A stretch of 64,000 bases of DNA, from positions 1-64,000 of the forward strand of contig DASQSE010000154.1 of NCBI GenBank assembly GCA_035642535.1. The letters are read 5' to 3'. The notes below the pieces were generated by a model. The model ran no database searches, was not told where the DNA came from, and was given only the letters and a program-made list of their open reading frames with translations. The DNA is from Jatrophihabitans sp035642535 (lineage in GTDB: Bacteria > Actinomycetota > Actinomycetes > Mycobacteriales > Jatrophihabitantaceae). Shown one piece after another: positions 1-8,427 of the stretch; position 1 is the stretch's first letter, and every line of letters starts with the position of its first letter. The position numbers and the translations under genes are program-made.

Positions 1-1194
1 GGCTCGCCAGGCGCTGCCATCAGCGCGAACGCCGCGGCGATCGGCCAGTTCCACACCGACCTGCAGTCGGCCGTCCAGGCCGGCTTCGACCAGCAGGGAG
101 CCAAGTACGACTTCTCGGTGCCGCTCGAGAACCCGCTGCGCTACAACCAGACCGGGCAGGCACCGAACCCGTACAGCGGCGTCGTGCCGACCAAGCCCGC
201 CTACTCGGCCGCGGAACAGGCGCAGTACTCGCCGGTCCGCGACGACGCCGAGGGCCTCGAGGACGAGCAGGCGTTCTTCGACCAAGGCATCCCGGGATTC
301 ACCGTGTCGGGCGTCAAGAACTCGAACGCCGACGAGAATCCCTATGCCGCAACGGTCGATCCGGCCCGCAAGGCCACGCCCGTCATCGGGTACGCCGGCA
401 ACCAGACGACGTTCCAACTGGGCAACGGCACGCCGCAGCCGGGCATGACGACCCTGGCAGCGCCCGCCGCAGCAGGCGACACGGCGGTGACGGTGGCCGA
501 CGCCACGAACCTGACCGCCGGCCAGCCGATCTTCGTCGACACCGGCGCGAATATCGAGTACGGCCAGATCCAGTCGATCAACGGCACCGTGGTCACGCTC
601 GCGGCGCCGTTGAAGGCGGCTCACGCGGCCGGCGTCCCGTTCAACGTGAACGAGAACCAGCCGGTCGGCTACCTGTCCGACTCGATCGAGCACCTCAACT
701 ACTTCGCGGGCGGCGCACCGCACGGCCTTTCGCCGCAGCAGCCGACCGAGGAGCTGAAGCGGGCGCTCGAACTGCCCGCGCAGTGGACGAGCCTGTTGCT
801 CGGCGGCGACGACTACCTCGGCGCCACCGACCAGCCGAACAAGCCGGTCGCGTACTTCGAGACCACGCCGGTCAAGCCGGTGGCAACGCGCACCGTCACG
901 TTCGACGCGGGCTTCTCGCGTGACAAGAACGGTGACACGAAGGACCTGAAGTACTACTGGGACTTCGGCGACGGCACCCACGCGGTCGGCAAACGCGTCA
1001 CGCACACGTTCACCGGGCCGATCAATGCCGACGTCGAGCTCGCAGTCGGCAAGGGCGACGTGTGGGGCCTCTACCGGCAGGCGGTCGCGGTCGACAGCCC
1101 GTCCGGAGCGCCGCCGTCCACCAATGCGTGCGGGACGTTCGCGCCGGACGAATCGGCACGCCTCATCTCCGCGGCGAAGAAGGGTACGGACTAG
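1..1194 (+). CDS. M28-type peptidase with PKD domain, C-terminal part (5' end outside window)
   Basis: The reading frame is open from base 1, so the true start lies upstream; 397 residues are visible. The protein matches the C-terminal half of the next gene: shared motifs include PLENPLR, the SIEHLNYFAGG segment (DTPEHLNYYASG downstream), EELKRALELPA with WTS, and a PKD domain in the last 110 residues marked by YYWDFGDGT. This implies a secreted metallopeptidase of the M28 (aminopeptidase Y-like) family. A beta-rich module (about nt 445-655, ending in PLKAAHAAG) interrupts the alignment and occurs at a different place in the paralogue. Only 2 bases separate its stop from the next ATG, so the two are tandem duplicates in one operon. 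Confidence 0.8.
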   Translation, partial: GSPGAAISANAAAIGQFHTDLQSAVQAGFDQQGAKYDFSVPLENPLRYNQTGQAPNPYSGVVPTKPAYSAAEQAQYSPVRDDAEGLEDEQAFFDQGIPGFTVSGVKNSNADENPYAATVDPARKATPVIGYAGNQTTFQLGNGTPQPGMTTLAAPAAAGDTAVTVADATNLTAGQPIFVDTGANIEYGQIQSINGTVVTLAAPLKAAHAAGVPFNVNENQPVGYLSDSIEHLNYFAGGAPHGLSPQQPTEELKRALELPAQWTSLLLGGDDYLGATDQPNKPVAYFETTPVKPVATRTVTFDAGFSRDKNGDTKDLKYYWDFGDGTHAVGKRVTHTFTGPINADVELAVGKGDVWGLYRQAVAVDSPSGAPPSTNACGTFAPDESARLISAAKKGTD

Positions 1195-1196
1195 CC

Positions 1197-3365
1197 ATGA
1201 GCGCGCAGTCGAGAAGAGTGCGGCGTTGGTTCTCCGTCGCGACGATCATGCTGTTGGCGGTGCTGACCGGTAGCGCGGCCGCGGGTCCGTCGGCGTCGGG
1301 CAATGTGCCCGCCGGCCAGCCCCGGCCCGTGGTCGACGCCAAGTTCCTTTACGACGAGCTGTACTACCTGGCGACCCAGTTCATCTTCCGGGCGGCCGGT
1401 GCTGACGGCCCCCTCGCCAACCCGTCCGATCCGAACAACCTGCCCCCGAACTACAACGGGGCGCAGGAGTTCTACAAGTGGTTCGGCCAGGAGATGACCA
1501 ACCCCGACGCCGCCCACATGGGCCCGCTCGGCCGGTTCATGACCGCGAAGGACCACATCTACCCGACGAGGATCACGCAACTCGACGACGAGAGCGTGAC
1601 GATCCCCGGCGGTTCCTGTGCCGGCCAGATCGCACTGATCGCCGGCCACAACGACAGCACGCCCACGTCGACGGGCGTCGCCAACGGTGCGGCCAGCGGC
1701 AGTCCCACCCCGATGAGCTCGATGCGGGGCGGCAACTGGGGCAACGGGTCCATGTACGACGCGGGCTCGGGCGAGGCCATGGGCATGGCCGAGGTGCAGT
1801 CGCTGCTTCGCTGGTACAACGCGAACGGCGCATACCCGAAGCGGACCATCAAGATCGGCCTGTTCGACAACGAGGAAGGCGGCCTGGTCGGGTCGGGCTT
1901 CTACTCGCAGACCAACGTCGCGACCCTGGCGGCTGCCACCGCGCCGGGCGACACCACGCTGCGGGTGATCAGCCGCACCGGCGTCGGGCTGGCGGTCGTC
2001 GAGCAGTTGATGATCGACCCGTTCGGCACGCGGGAGACCGTCACGATCAGCGCGATCAGCAACCCGACGAACACCATCACGTTCACTCCGGCGCTGACCG
2101 CGCCGCACGCGCAGAACACGACCGTCTCGGCGGGCGTTGCCGATGTCGGCGGCCTCATCCCGGACGGTCCGCAGGGCCAGTACGTGATGGTCGCGAACAT
2201 GGACCAGAACGGGATCGAGTACCCGGCCCGGCACTTCGGCACCGAGCACTACCTCAACAACATCGTCGGCGGCGGGGTCGGCCCGTGGTACACGAACATC
2301 AACGCCGTCCCGCTCTACACGACGCCGAACAATCTGTACGACGCCACCGCGATCGCGCGCATCCAGCACAACCTTGCCAACGTGCAGGCGTTCCGGAATG
2401 CCACCGCCGACGCGGTGAGCGAGGCGTTCCAGGTGCTGGGGCAGAAGTACAACTTCAGCATGCCGCTGGAGAACCCGTTGCGGCTCGACCAGGTCGGCTC
2501 GACACCGGTCGATCCCGGGCCGCAGTCGGTGCCGGCGTACCTGCAGAGCGACATCCCGAAGTACTCGCCGGTCGTCGACGACAACACCGGCCGTACCGAC
2601 CAGGTGTCGTTCATCCGCGACTGGGGCATCCCCGGTTACGGCATCATCGGGGCGTTCGACACCAGCACCAACCAGCAGGTCGGCGGCAACGAGAACCCGT
2701 ACCCGACGAACTACGCCAGCAAGCCGACGCTCGGCCAGTACGCCCTCTACGACACCAACGACGACACGCCCGAGCACCTGAACTACTACGCATCGGGCAC
2801 GACGCACGGCCCGGGCGGGCCGGCGTCGCCGTCGGAGGGGCTGAAGCGGGCACTCGAGCTGCCGGCGACCTGGACGTCGTACGTCATCGCCAAGGATCAG
2901 TACGGCGGTTCGGAACCGAAGTCCGGCAACCCGGTGGCGTATTTCGAGACCAGGCCGGCGAAGCCGTACCTGACCTCGCACATCACGTTCGACGCGTCGT
3001 TCGCACGCAACAGCGGCGGCAACACGACCGGGCTGAAGTACTTCTGGGATTTCGGCGACGGCACGCAGCTGGCCACCACGAACCCGCAGGTGACGCACGA
3101 CTACAGCTCCGATCCGAAGTGGTACGACGTGAAGCTCGCCGTGCAGTCGGGCGACAAGTGGGACTTCTATCGGCAGGCGCTGGCGGTGCGGTTCGTTCCG
3201 ACCCAGTTCCCGGACCAGCCGCTCGCCAACGAACCGGCGCCGCCGGCCACCGATGTGTGTGGCTCGCTCACCCCGGCCGAGCAGTCGGCGATGACCGCGC
3301 AGGCGTCGCCGCTGTTCGGTCAGGTGAGTGCGTCGCAACCCGAGGTGGTCGTTACGAGACACTGA
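1197..3365 (+). CDS. Secreted M28 family metallopeptidase with PKD domain
   Basis: 722 residues from the ATG 2 bases after the upstream stop. A signal peptide covers about residues 10-30 (Arg-rich start, hydrophobic run, AAAG). Candidate di-zinc ligands of M28 peptidases are visible: AGHND (about 149-153), YDAGSG (187-192) and FDNEEGG (223-229). A beta-rich insert (about 240-315, ending in PALTAPHAQN) directly follows the FDNEEGG segment. A PKD domain (about 590-690, YFWDFGDGT) closes the protein. It probably degrades peptides outside the cell. It is a paralogue of the preceding partial gene and is followed 4 bases later by a lipoprotein gene. Substrate unknown. Confidence 0.85.
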   Translation: MSAQSRRVRRWFSVATIMLLAVLTGSAAAGPSASGNVPAGQPRPVVDAKFLYDELYYLATQFIFRAAGADGPLANPSDPNNLPPNYNGAQEFYKWFGQEMTNPDAAHMGPLGRFMTAKDHIYPTRITQLDDESVTIPGGSCAGQIALIAGHNDSTPTSTGVANGAASGSPTPMSSMRGGNWGNGSMYDAGSGEAMGMAEVQSLLRWYNANGAYPKRTIKIGLFDNEEGGLVGSGFYSQTNVATLAAATAPGDTTLRVISRTGVGLAVVEQLMIDPFGTRETVTISAISNPTNTITFTPALTAPHAQNTTVSAGVADVGGLIPDGPQGQYVMVANMDQNGIEYPARHFGTEHYLNNIVGGGVGPWYTNINAVPLYTTPNNLYDATAIARIQHNLANVQAFRNATADAVSEAFQVLGQKYNFSMPLENPLRLDQVGSTPVDPGPQSVPAYLQSDIPKYSPVVDDNTGRTDQVSFIRDWGIPGYGIIGAFDTSTNQQVGGNENPYPTNYASKPTLGQYALYDTNDDTPEHLNYYASGTTHGPGGPASPSEGLKRALELPATWTSYVIAKDQYGGSEPKSGNPVAYFETRPAKPYLTSHITFDASFARNSGGNTTGLKYFWDFGDGTQLATTNPQVTHDYSSDPKWYDVKLAVQSGDKWDFYRQALAVRFVPTQFPDQPLANEPAPPATDVCGSLTPAEQSAMTAQASPLFGQVSASQPEVVVTRH

Positions 3366-3369
3366 CTGG

Positions 3370-3828
3370 ATGCGGGGTCTCGTCACAGTCTTGCTGGTGG
3401 CTGCTGCCGCAGCCGGTTGCGGCAGCAGTCACCAGCAGGGGGCGTCGCCGTCCGTCGGGGCGGCTGACAGGCAGGCGTGCGCGCAGCTGTTCGCGCGCCT
3501 GCAGCAGGTGAGCACGACGATCCAGGGCAGTTCGGAGCTGATCGCCAACTCGATAGACAAGCAACAACTGGCCCAACGGATCGCCTACGAGCAGGCGCAG
3601 TTGCAGCAGGCCGCGGACCTGATGTCGCACGGGCCGATCCCGGCAGCGCTGCAAGACGCCGATCGCGATCTGGTGGACGCGCTGCGGAAGTTCACCGCTG
3701 ATTTCGAGCGGGCCCGCGAGCCGGCCGCCCGCGGCGACTTCCAAGCCGCTGCGGCGGCCATGCACGATCCGGACGCCGTGCAGCGCGTGGTCGCCGCCGC
3801 GAAGACGATCGAGGACGCGTGCAAGTGA
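3370..3828 (+). CDS. Small lipoprotein of unknown function
   Basis: 152 residues. The ATG at 3370 gives a short type II signal peptide with lipobox AAGC followed by GSS, so export and lipid anchoring at the membrane are likely. The mature part is mostly helical by composition (QQ- and AA-rich, with DRDLVDALRKF) and contains two further Cys (near the start, ACAQLF, and at the C terminus, EDACK) that could pair. No family recognised. It begins 4 bases after the peptidase stop and its stop overlaps the next lipoprotein's GTG start (GTGA), so it sits in the peptidase operon. Confidence 0.7.
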   Translation: MRGLVTVLLVAAAAAGCGSSHQQGASPSVGAADRQACAQLFARLQQVSTTIQGSSELIANSIDKQQLAQRIAYEQAQLQQAADLMSHGPIPAALQDADRDLVDALRKFTADFERAREPAARGDFQAAAAAMHDPDAVQRVVAAAKTIEDACK

Positions 3829-4805
3829 AGGCCCTTATCGCCCTGCTGATCGCCGCGTTGCTAGTCGGCTGCACATCGAGCGGCGCGCCCGCGCCCGGGG
3901 ACACCGCGCGGCTGGTGCCGTGGGACGCCGCGGTACCCGCGCAGTTGCAGGCACGGTCGGTCGCACCGGCGACGCCGTGCCGGGCGGCGCAGTTGCGGCT
4001 GGTGGGCAGCGGCTTCACGTTCGCACCGTCGCTCGCCGGCGGGATGGGCAGCGTCGCCGTTCGCAACGCAGGTCCGGCGCCGTGCCGGCTGACGGGGCGG
4101 CCCGGCATCCGGCTCGTGGGCGCGGTGCCGTCGCCGCGGCAGCGGGCGACACCGCTGCCGGCGCAGGCTCCCGAGTTTCCGAAGCTCACGCCGCCCGACT
4201 CGACGCTGCTCGCGCTGCCGCCCGGCGGCGTCGCGACACTTTCCGTCGACTGGCGGAATTGGTGCATCCCGTCCAGTGAGGGCAAGCAGCCGGTGCCGCC
4301 GCGCGCGATCCGGATCAGCCTGCCCGGCGGGCGCGGCAGCATCGACGCCGACTACAACGCGGTGCCGCAGTGCGAGGCGTCCAACCGGCCGTCGACCCTC
4401 GGCGTGCGGCCGTGGCAGCCGGCGCCGCTGCCGACCACGCCGCCGTGGTCGTCGACCGTGGTGACGGCGAAGATCGAGCCGCTGCACGGCAGCGGCCCGA
4501 TCACCGGCCGGCGCGGCGCGACAGTGCGGTACGCGGTGCGGCTACAGAATCCGGGCACCGCGCCGGTGACGTTCGAGCGCTGCCCGCTGGTCGCGGAGAT
4601 GCTCGCGCCCGCTGGTGCGCCGGAGGGGCATCAACTCAACTGTGCGGCCGCCGGCGTGCTGGCGCCGAAGGGGGCAGTGCGCCTGGAGATGCGGATCCGC
4701 GTCCCGGACACTGCGCCGACCGGACCGAACGGCCTGTTCTGGGAGCTGGACCCGACGGGCGCGCAGGGCCCCGAAGCGGTCGGCCGGATCGTCGTTTCGC
4801 GCTGA
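3825..4805 (+). CDS. DUF4232-like lipoprotein
   Basis: 326 residues. A GTG at 3819 is also in frame, but the GTG at 3825 forms a GTGA overlap with the upstream stop and gives a compact signal peptide with lipobox LVGC, so I prefer it. The first half has the pattern common in actinobacterial DUF4232 proteins: CRAAQLRLVGSGF, a Val/Asn strand, then PCRLTGRPGIRLVG. The second half (after about residue 210) looks like another beta sandwich (YAVRLQNPGTAPVTFERC, MRIRVPDTAPTG). The role is unknown; such proteins are surface-exposed and of undefined function. It is the last gene of the peptidase/lipoprotein operon and is followed by a very strong hairpin. Confidence 0.75.
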   Translation: MKALIALLIAALLVGCTSSGAPAPGDTARLVPWDAAVPAQLQARSVAPATPCRAAQLRLVGSGFTFAPSLAGGMGSVAVRNAGPAPCRLTGRPGIRLVGAVPSPRQRATPLPAQAPEFPKLTPPDSTLLALPPGGVATLSVDWRNWCIPSSEGKQPVPPRAIRISLPGGRGSIDADYNAVPQCEASNRPSTLGVRPWQPAPLPTTPPWSSTVVTAKIEPLHGSGPITGRRGATVRYAVRLQNPGTAPVTFERCPLVAEMLAPAGAPEGHQLNCAAAGVLAPKGAVRLEMRIRVPDTAPTGPNGLFWELDPTGAQGPEAVGRIVVSR

Positions 4806-4807
4806 CC

Positions 4808-4871
4808 CGTCTTCCCCTCCGGTGTGGGCAGATTTGCACGCGGATTCCTGCCCACACCGGAGGGGAAGACG
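4808..4871. terminator. 23-bp perfect inverted repeat between convergent genes
   Basis: Left arm 4808-4830 and right arm 4849-4871 are exact reverse complements (23/23); the loop is 18 nt. The core is CTTCCCCTCCGGTGTGGGC. It lies between the lipoprotein stop and the stop of the FAD oxidoreductase on the other strand, so it could end both transcripts. There is no T-tract, which is usual for high-GC actinobacterial terminators. Confidence 0.75.
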
Positions 4872-4873
4872 CG

Positions 4874-6016
4874 TCAGTAGTTCGTCCAGTCGCGGCCGAA
4901 CCAGCGGCGCACGCGGGTGGCGCCGAACTCGAACTTGTCGGTTACCAGGGCTGCGGACGGGTCGTCGAAGTCCCCGGTCGGCGGTTCGCCGCTGCGGAAC
5001 CGGACGTCGACCCGGGCCACCTGATCCTGGCCGAATTCGATGTAGCACACGCCCCGGCCGTCGTAGCGCGATGTCGGCTCGCCGCCGCGGTGTCGAGCGA
5101 TGATCGCGTCGGCGACGATCGTCGCCTGTCCCTCCGAGAACACGCCGGCCTTCGGGGTGCCGACGCTCGTCACGTCGCCGATCGCGTAGACGCTCGGGTA
5201 CTTCGTCTCGAGGGTGAGCGGATCGACGGGGATCCAACCGTCCACGCACATGCCGGACTCCTGCACGACGGCCGGCACCCGATGAACGGGCACGCCGAGG
5301 AACAGGTCGAACGGCATCTCGGCACCGTCTGCGAACCCCGCCACCCGGCGCTGCGGATCGAGCGCGCGCACCAGCCGATGCGGATGCCACTCGATGCCGC
5401 GCTCGGCGAAGGCGGCGAGCAGCGCCTTCGAGGCACCTGGCGAGGGCGGGATGGGCGCCGGGAGCGGCATGACGAGCGCGACCTCGCTGGCCGAGCGCAG
5501 CCCGCGCCGCACCAGATAGTCGTGCACGAGCAACGCGGTCTCGCTCGGCGCCGGCGGGCATTTGAACGGCGTCGAGGTCAGGCCCACGACCACCCGGCCG
5601 CCGCCGAACTGTTCGAGCACCTCGCGCGTCGCGAATGCCCCGGGCTCGGTGTAGAACTCGTGCCCGGCTTCGAGCAGGCCGGGCGTCGCCGCCGGGTCGA
5701 GATCTGCGCCCAGCGCGACGACGAGCACGTCACCTTCGAACGCGCCGTCGTCCGTTTCGACCCGGATCGCGGTCGGGTCGATGCCGCGAATCGTCGTCTG
5801 GACGAAGCGGACGCCCGGCTTGACGAGGTCGCGATACGGGTGGAGCACCGCGGACGCGACGGTGCGTCCGAACATTACGTCGAGCTTGGAGAAGCCGAAC
5901 ACGAAACCGTCGGCCTTGTCGATCAGGACGACCTCGACGTCCGTGCCGAACTCGTCCGACAGCCGCGTCGTGACCTCCAGGCCAGCGAAGCCGGCGCCCA
6001 ACACCAGAACGCGCAT
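4874..6016 (-). CDS. FAD-dependent pyridine nucleotide-disulfide oxidoreductase (SQR/NDH-2-like)
   Basis: 380 residues. The N terminus has the dinucleotide-binding fold GAGFAGLEV (residues 7-15), and a second FAD motif near the C terminus is YAIGDVTSVG. FKCPPAPSE mid-protein carries a Cys in the place typical of sulfide:quinone oxidoreductase and flavocytochrome c-like flavoproteins. The family oxidises sulfide or NADH with quinone as acceptor; a second conserved Cys of true SQR is not obvious, so the substrate is open. No predicted membrane helix, so probably peripheral. Monocistronic, ending at the shared hairpin. Confidence 0.8.
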   Translation of the reverse strand: MRVLVLGAGFAGLEVTTRLSDEFGTDVEVVLIDKADGFVFGFSKLDVMFGRTVASAVLHPYRDLVKPGVRFVQTTIRGIDPTAIRVETDDGAFEGDVLVVALGADLDPAATPGLLEAGHEFYTEPGAFATREVLEQFGGGRVVVGLTSTPFKCPPAPSETALLVHDYLVRRGLRSASEVALVMPLPAPIPPSPGASKALLAAFAERGIEWHPHRLVRALDPQRRVAGFADGAEMPFDLFLGVPVHRVPAVVQESGMCVDGWIPVDPLTLETKYPSVYAIGDVTSVGTPKAGVFSEGQATIVADAIIARHRGGEPTSRYDGRGVCYIEFGQDQVARVDVRFRSGEPPTGDFDDPSAALVTDKFEFGATRVRRWFGRDWTNY

Positions 6017-6076
6017 AGCCGATACCCCCGTACCCCGTCCGACGGGGCCACGCTACCCGGAAGGCGGGCGGATACG

Positions 6077-7213
6077 TCAGCTCGCGGTGATCGGCAGGCG
6101 GACGCGGAATTCGCAGCCGCCCGGCCGGTTCGCGACGTCTACTGTCCCCTCGTGCGCCTCGACGATGCCGCGGGTGATCGCCAGACCGAGCCCGGCGCCG
6201 GCCGGCTGCAGGTCGTCATGGGGCGTCCGCGCAGCCTCACCGCGGAAGCCGACGTCGAAGACGCGGTCTAGGTGCTCGTCCGGGATGCCGCCGCACTCGT
6301 CGCGCACGACTACCTCCGCGTGCGGCGCCGGATCGGCGCGGACTCCGACGCGCACGTCGACGCCGCCCTGCGCCGGCGTGTGGCGGATCGCGTTGGCGAC
6401 CAGGTTCGTCAGCGCCCGGTTGAGCTCGCGGCCGTTGCCGAAGACCGCGGCGGCGCCGTTCACGGAGCCGGTCAGCCGGACGTCCTGCGCGGCGGCGAGC
6501 GGCTCGAGGGCGGAGATGCAGTCGGAGACCAGGTCGTCGAGCGGGATGCTCTCCATGTTCCTGGAAACCTCGCCGGCCTGGATCCTGGACAGGTCGAAGA
6601 GGTCCTCCACCATCTGGTTGAGCCGGTCGACCGCGCTGCCGATCTGCTTGTAGTACTGCTCGGGGTCGTCGACGACGCCGTCCTCCAGCGCCTCTGCCAT
6701 CGCGCGCAGTCCGGCGAGCGGCGTGCGCAGGTCGTGACTCACCCACGACACCAGCTCGCGGCGGGCCGACTCCAGAGCGCGTTCCCGCTCGCGGGTGGCA
6801 GCGAGTGCCGCGGCCGTCTGCCGCAACTCCTCGCGCACGGCCGCGATCTCTGCGGTGAGCCGGGGCCCGTCCATCGACGGAACGCGACCCGCGGCCACCT
6901 CGGCCACGGCCTGGCGCAGGTAGGCGTTGTCGCGCGCGAGCCGCCGCCCGACCGCGACGGCGGCGATGCCGGCCGCGGCGCCGGACAGCGCGATCAGCGC
7001 GATCATCGTCGGCCAGGTGACCTCCGGGATCAGCATGCTGTGCGTCGCGCCGAGCAGCGCGCCGAGCGAAGCAGCCGCGCCGGTGAGGACGAGCGCGGCC
7101 AGCAGCCCGGCGAGCGAGCGGCGCCGGACGGGCAGCAGCAGGAACCACGTCGCAATCCCGGCGATCGCCGACCACAGCACGGCTTCGCCGAAGTGACCCC
7201 AGGTCAGATCCAT
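6077..7213 (-). CDS. Sensor histidine kinase
   Basis: 378 residues. The ATG at 7213 overlaps the response regulator stop by one base (TGATG), which fixes the start. Three hydrophobic segments lie within residues 10-90 (about 10-28, 33-55, 66-88) with very short loops, so there is little extracellular sensor. HisKA has the phosphoacceptor His160 in WVSHDLRTPLAGL. The HATPase_c domain shows the N-box LVANAIRHTP, G1 DECGGIPDEH, and G2 GAGLGLAITRG. It phosphorylates the OmpR-type regulator encoded just upstream in the same operon. The signal is unknown, perhaps sensed in the membrane. Confidence 0.9.
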   Translation of the reverse strand: MDLTWGHFGEAVLWSAIAGIATWFLLLPVRRRSLAGLLAALVLTGAAASLGALLGATHSMLIPEVTWPTMIALIALSGAAAGIAAVAVGRRLARDNAYLRQAVAEVAAGRVPSMDGPRLTAEIAAVREELRQTAAALAATRERERALESARRELVSWVSHDLRTPLAGLRAMAEALEDGVVDDPEQYYKQIGSAVDRLNQMVEDLFDLSRIQAGEVSRNMESIPLDDLVSDCISALEPLAAAQDVRLTGSVNGAAAVFGNGRELNRALTNLVANAIRHTPAQGGVDVRVGVRADPAPHAEVVVRDECGGIPDEHLDRVFDVGFRGEAARTPHDDLQPAGAGLGLAITRGIVEAHEGTVDVANRPGGCEFRVRLPITAS

Positions 7214-7896
7214 CAGGGGATCTCCAGCCGATACCCGATGCCCCAGACAGTCTGGATCAGCTTCGGGTTGGTCGGATCGTCCTCCACCTTCTCGCGCAGC
7301 CGTCGGACGTGCACGGTAACGGTCGACTGATCGCCGAAGGTCCAGCCCCACACCTCACGCATCAGCTGCTCGCGGTTGAACGCCTGCCCGGGATGGCTCA
7401 TCAGGAACGTCAGCAGATCCAGCTCGCGCACGGTCAGCGGCAGTTCGATGCCGTCGCGCGTCGCGCGCCGCGCAGCGGTGTCCACGCTGATCGCGCCGGC
7501 CGTCAGCACCGGTTTCGAGGCGAGCGGGCTCGCTGCCGTGCGGCGCAGCACCGAATCGACGCGCAGCGCGAGTTCGCGCGGCGAGAAGGGCTTCGTGACG
7601 TAGTCGTCGGCGCCGAGCTCGAGCCCGGCGATCCGGTCGTCCGGCTCGGCCAGCGCGGTGAGCATGACGATCGGCAGGTCGGGCCATTGCGCGCGGACCC
7701 GCCGGCACACCTCGAGCCCGTCCGCGCCCGGCAGCATGAGGTCGAGGACGATCAGGTCGGGGAGATGGACGGCGAGCCGATCGAGCGCGGCGCGGCCGTC
7801 GCCGAGCTGCTCGGTGGTGTGGCCCGCGCGCTGCAGATAGTTGACGACGACCGAGGCAACAGTCTCGTCGTCGTCGACGACCAGTACCTCGGCCAC
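7213..7896 (-). CDS. OmpR/PhoB-family response regulator
   Basis: 227 residues from GTG at 7896; a TTG at 7926 would add ten poorly conserved residues. Receiver domain: acidic pair in VVDDDE, phospho-acceptor Asp52 (IVLDLMLPGADG), Thr80, Lys102 (VTKPFSP). The C-terminal winged helix contains LTVRELDLLTFLMSHPGQAFNREQL and a final VHVRRLREK plus VWGIGYRLE. It is translated just before the partner kinase with a one-base overlap. A short inverted repeat (GCGCTC/GAGCGC) lies immediately upstream of the GTG. Confidence 0.92.
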   Translation of the reverse strand: MAEVLVVDDDETVASVVVNYLQRAGHTTEQLGDGRAALDRLAVHLPDLIVLDLMLPGADGLEVCRRVRAQWPDLPIVMLTALAEPDDRIAGLELGADDYVTKPFSPRELALRVDSVLRRTAASPLASKPVLTAGAISVDTAARRATRDGIELPLTVRELDLLTFLMSHPGQAFNREQLMREVWGWTFGDQSTVTVHVRRLREKVEDDPTNPKLIQTVWGIGYRLEIP

Positions 7897-7957
7897 GCGC
7901 TCATCGTAAGAGCGCAGGAGGCGCAATGGTGCCCGTCGTCACGGGTCTGTAAGGGGA

Positions 7958-8341
7958 TTAGGCGGGCTGCTGGTCGCGGAGGACGGCGCGATGCGTCGGC
8001 CGGGCGGCCCGGTAGAGCTCGCGGCCGGCAGGCGTGAGCTGGGCGAAGACCGAGCGGCGATCCTCGGTGCACATGACACGCTCGACGAGTCCGTCCGTCT
8101 CCAGCCTGGCGACGAGCCGGGACAACGCGCTCTGCGTCACGTGCACGTGCGCGCCGAGGTCGTGCAGCTTCATCGAGCAGTCCGGCCGCGCCTGCGCCAG
8201 CTGCTCCAGGACCGCGAACTCGCTGGCGGTGATGCCGTGCTCGGTGTCCAGCGCGCGGTCGAGGACGCAGAGCACGCGGTGGTAGTGGCCCATGAGGTCC
8301 TGCCACGACCGCGCCAGCTCATCGTCGCTGCGCTTCGACAT
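7958..8341 (-). CDS. MarR-family transcriptional regulator
   Basis: 127 residues with the MarR winged-helix pattern: ITASEFAVLEQLAQA, DLGAHVHVTQSALSRLVARLE, the wing MCTEDRRSVFAQLTPAGREL. It is divergent from an MFS exporter gene, with an AT-rich palindromic region between them, the usual layout for a repressor of a drug efflux gene that also represses itself. The ligand is unknown. Confidence 0.9.
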   Translation of the reverse strand: MSKRSDDELARSWQDLMGHYHRVLCVLDRALDTEHGITASEFAVLEQLAQARPDCSMKLHDLGAHVHVTQSALSRLVARLETDGLVERVMCTEDRRSVFAQLTPAGRELYRAARPTHRAVLRDQQPA

Positions 8342-8368
8342 GGCGCCGACTATAACACATGCACCAGA

Positions 8369-8415
8369 ATCTAATGTTCACGCATTTTATGTTGCAACAT
8401 TAGATGCATATGCAT
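8369..8415. promoter_or_regulatory. Palindromic operator region for the MarR regulator / MFS exporter
   Basis: The AT-rich gap contains inverted arms ATCTAATGTT (8369-8378) and AACATTAGAT (8396-8405), a perfect 12-bp palindrome ATGTTGCAACAT (8389-8400), and another, ATGCATATGCAT (8404-8415). MarR dimers bind such sites. The base composition contrasts sharply with the surrounding GC-rich DNA. The operator runs over the first possible ATG of the exporter, favouring the later start. Confidence 0.7.
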
Positions 8416-8427
8416 AGATTAGCTCGC

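Noticed and set aside
1191..3386. Long open frame on the minus strand opposite the M28 gene (731 codons)
   Set aside because: Arg/Val/Gly-rich translation with no motifs; a shadow of the strongly GC-biased real gene.
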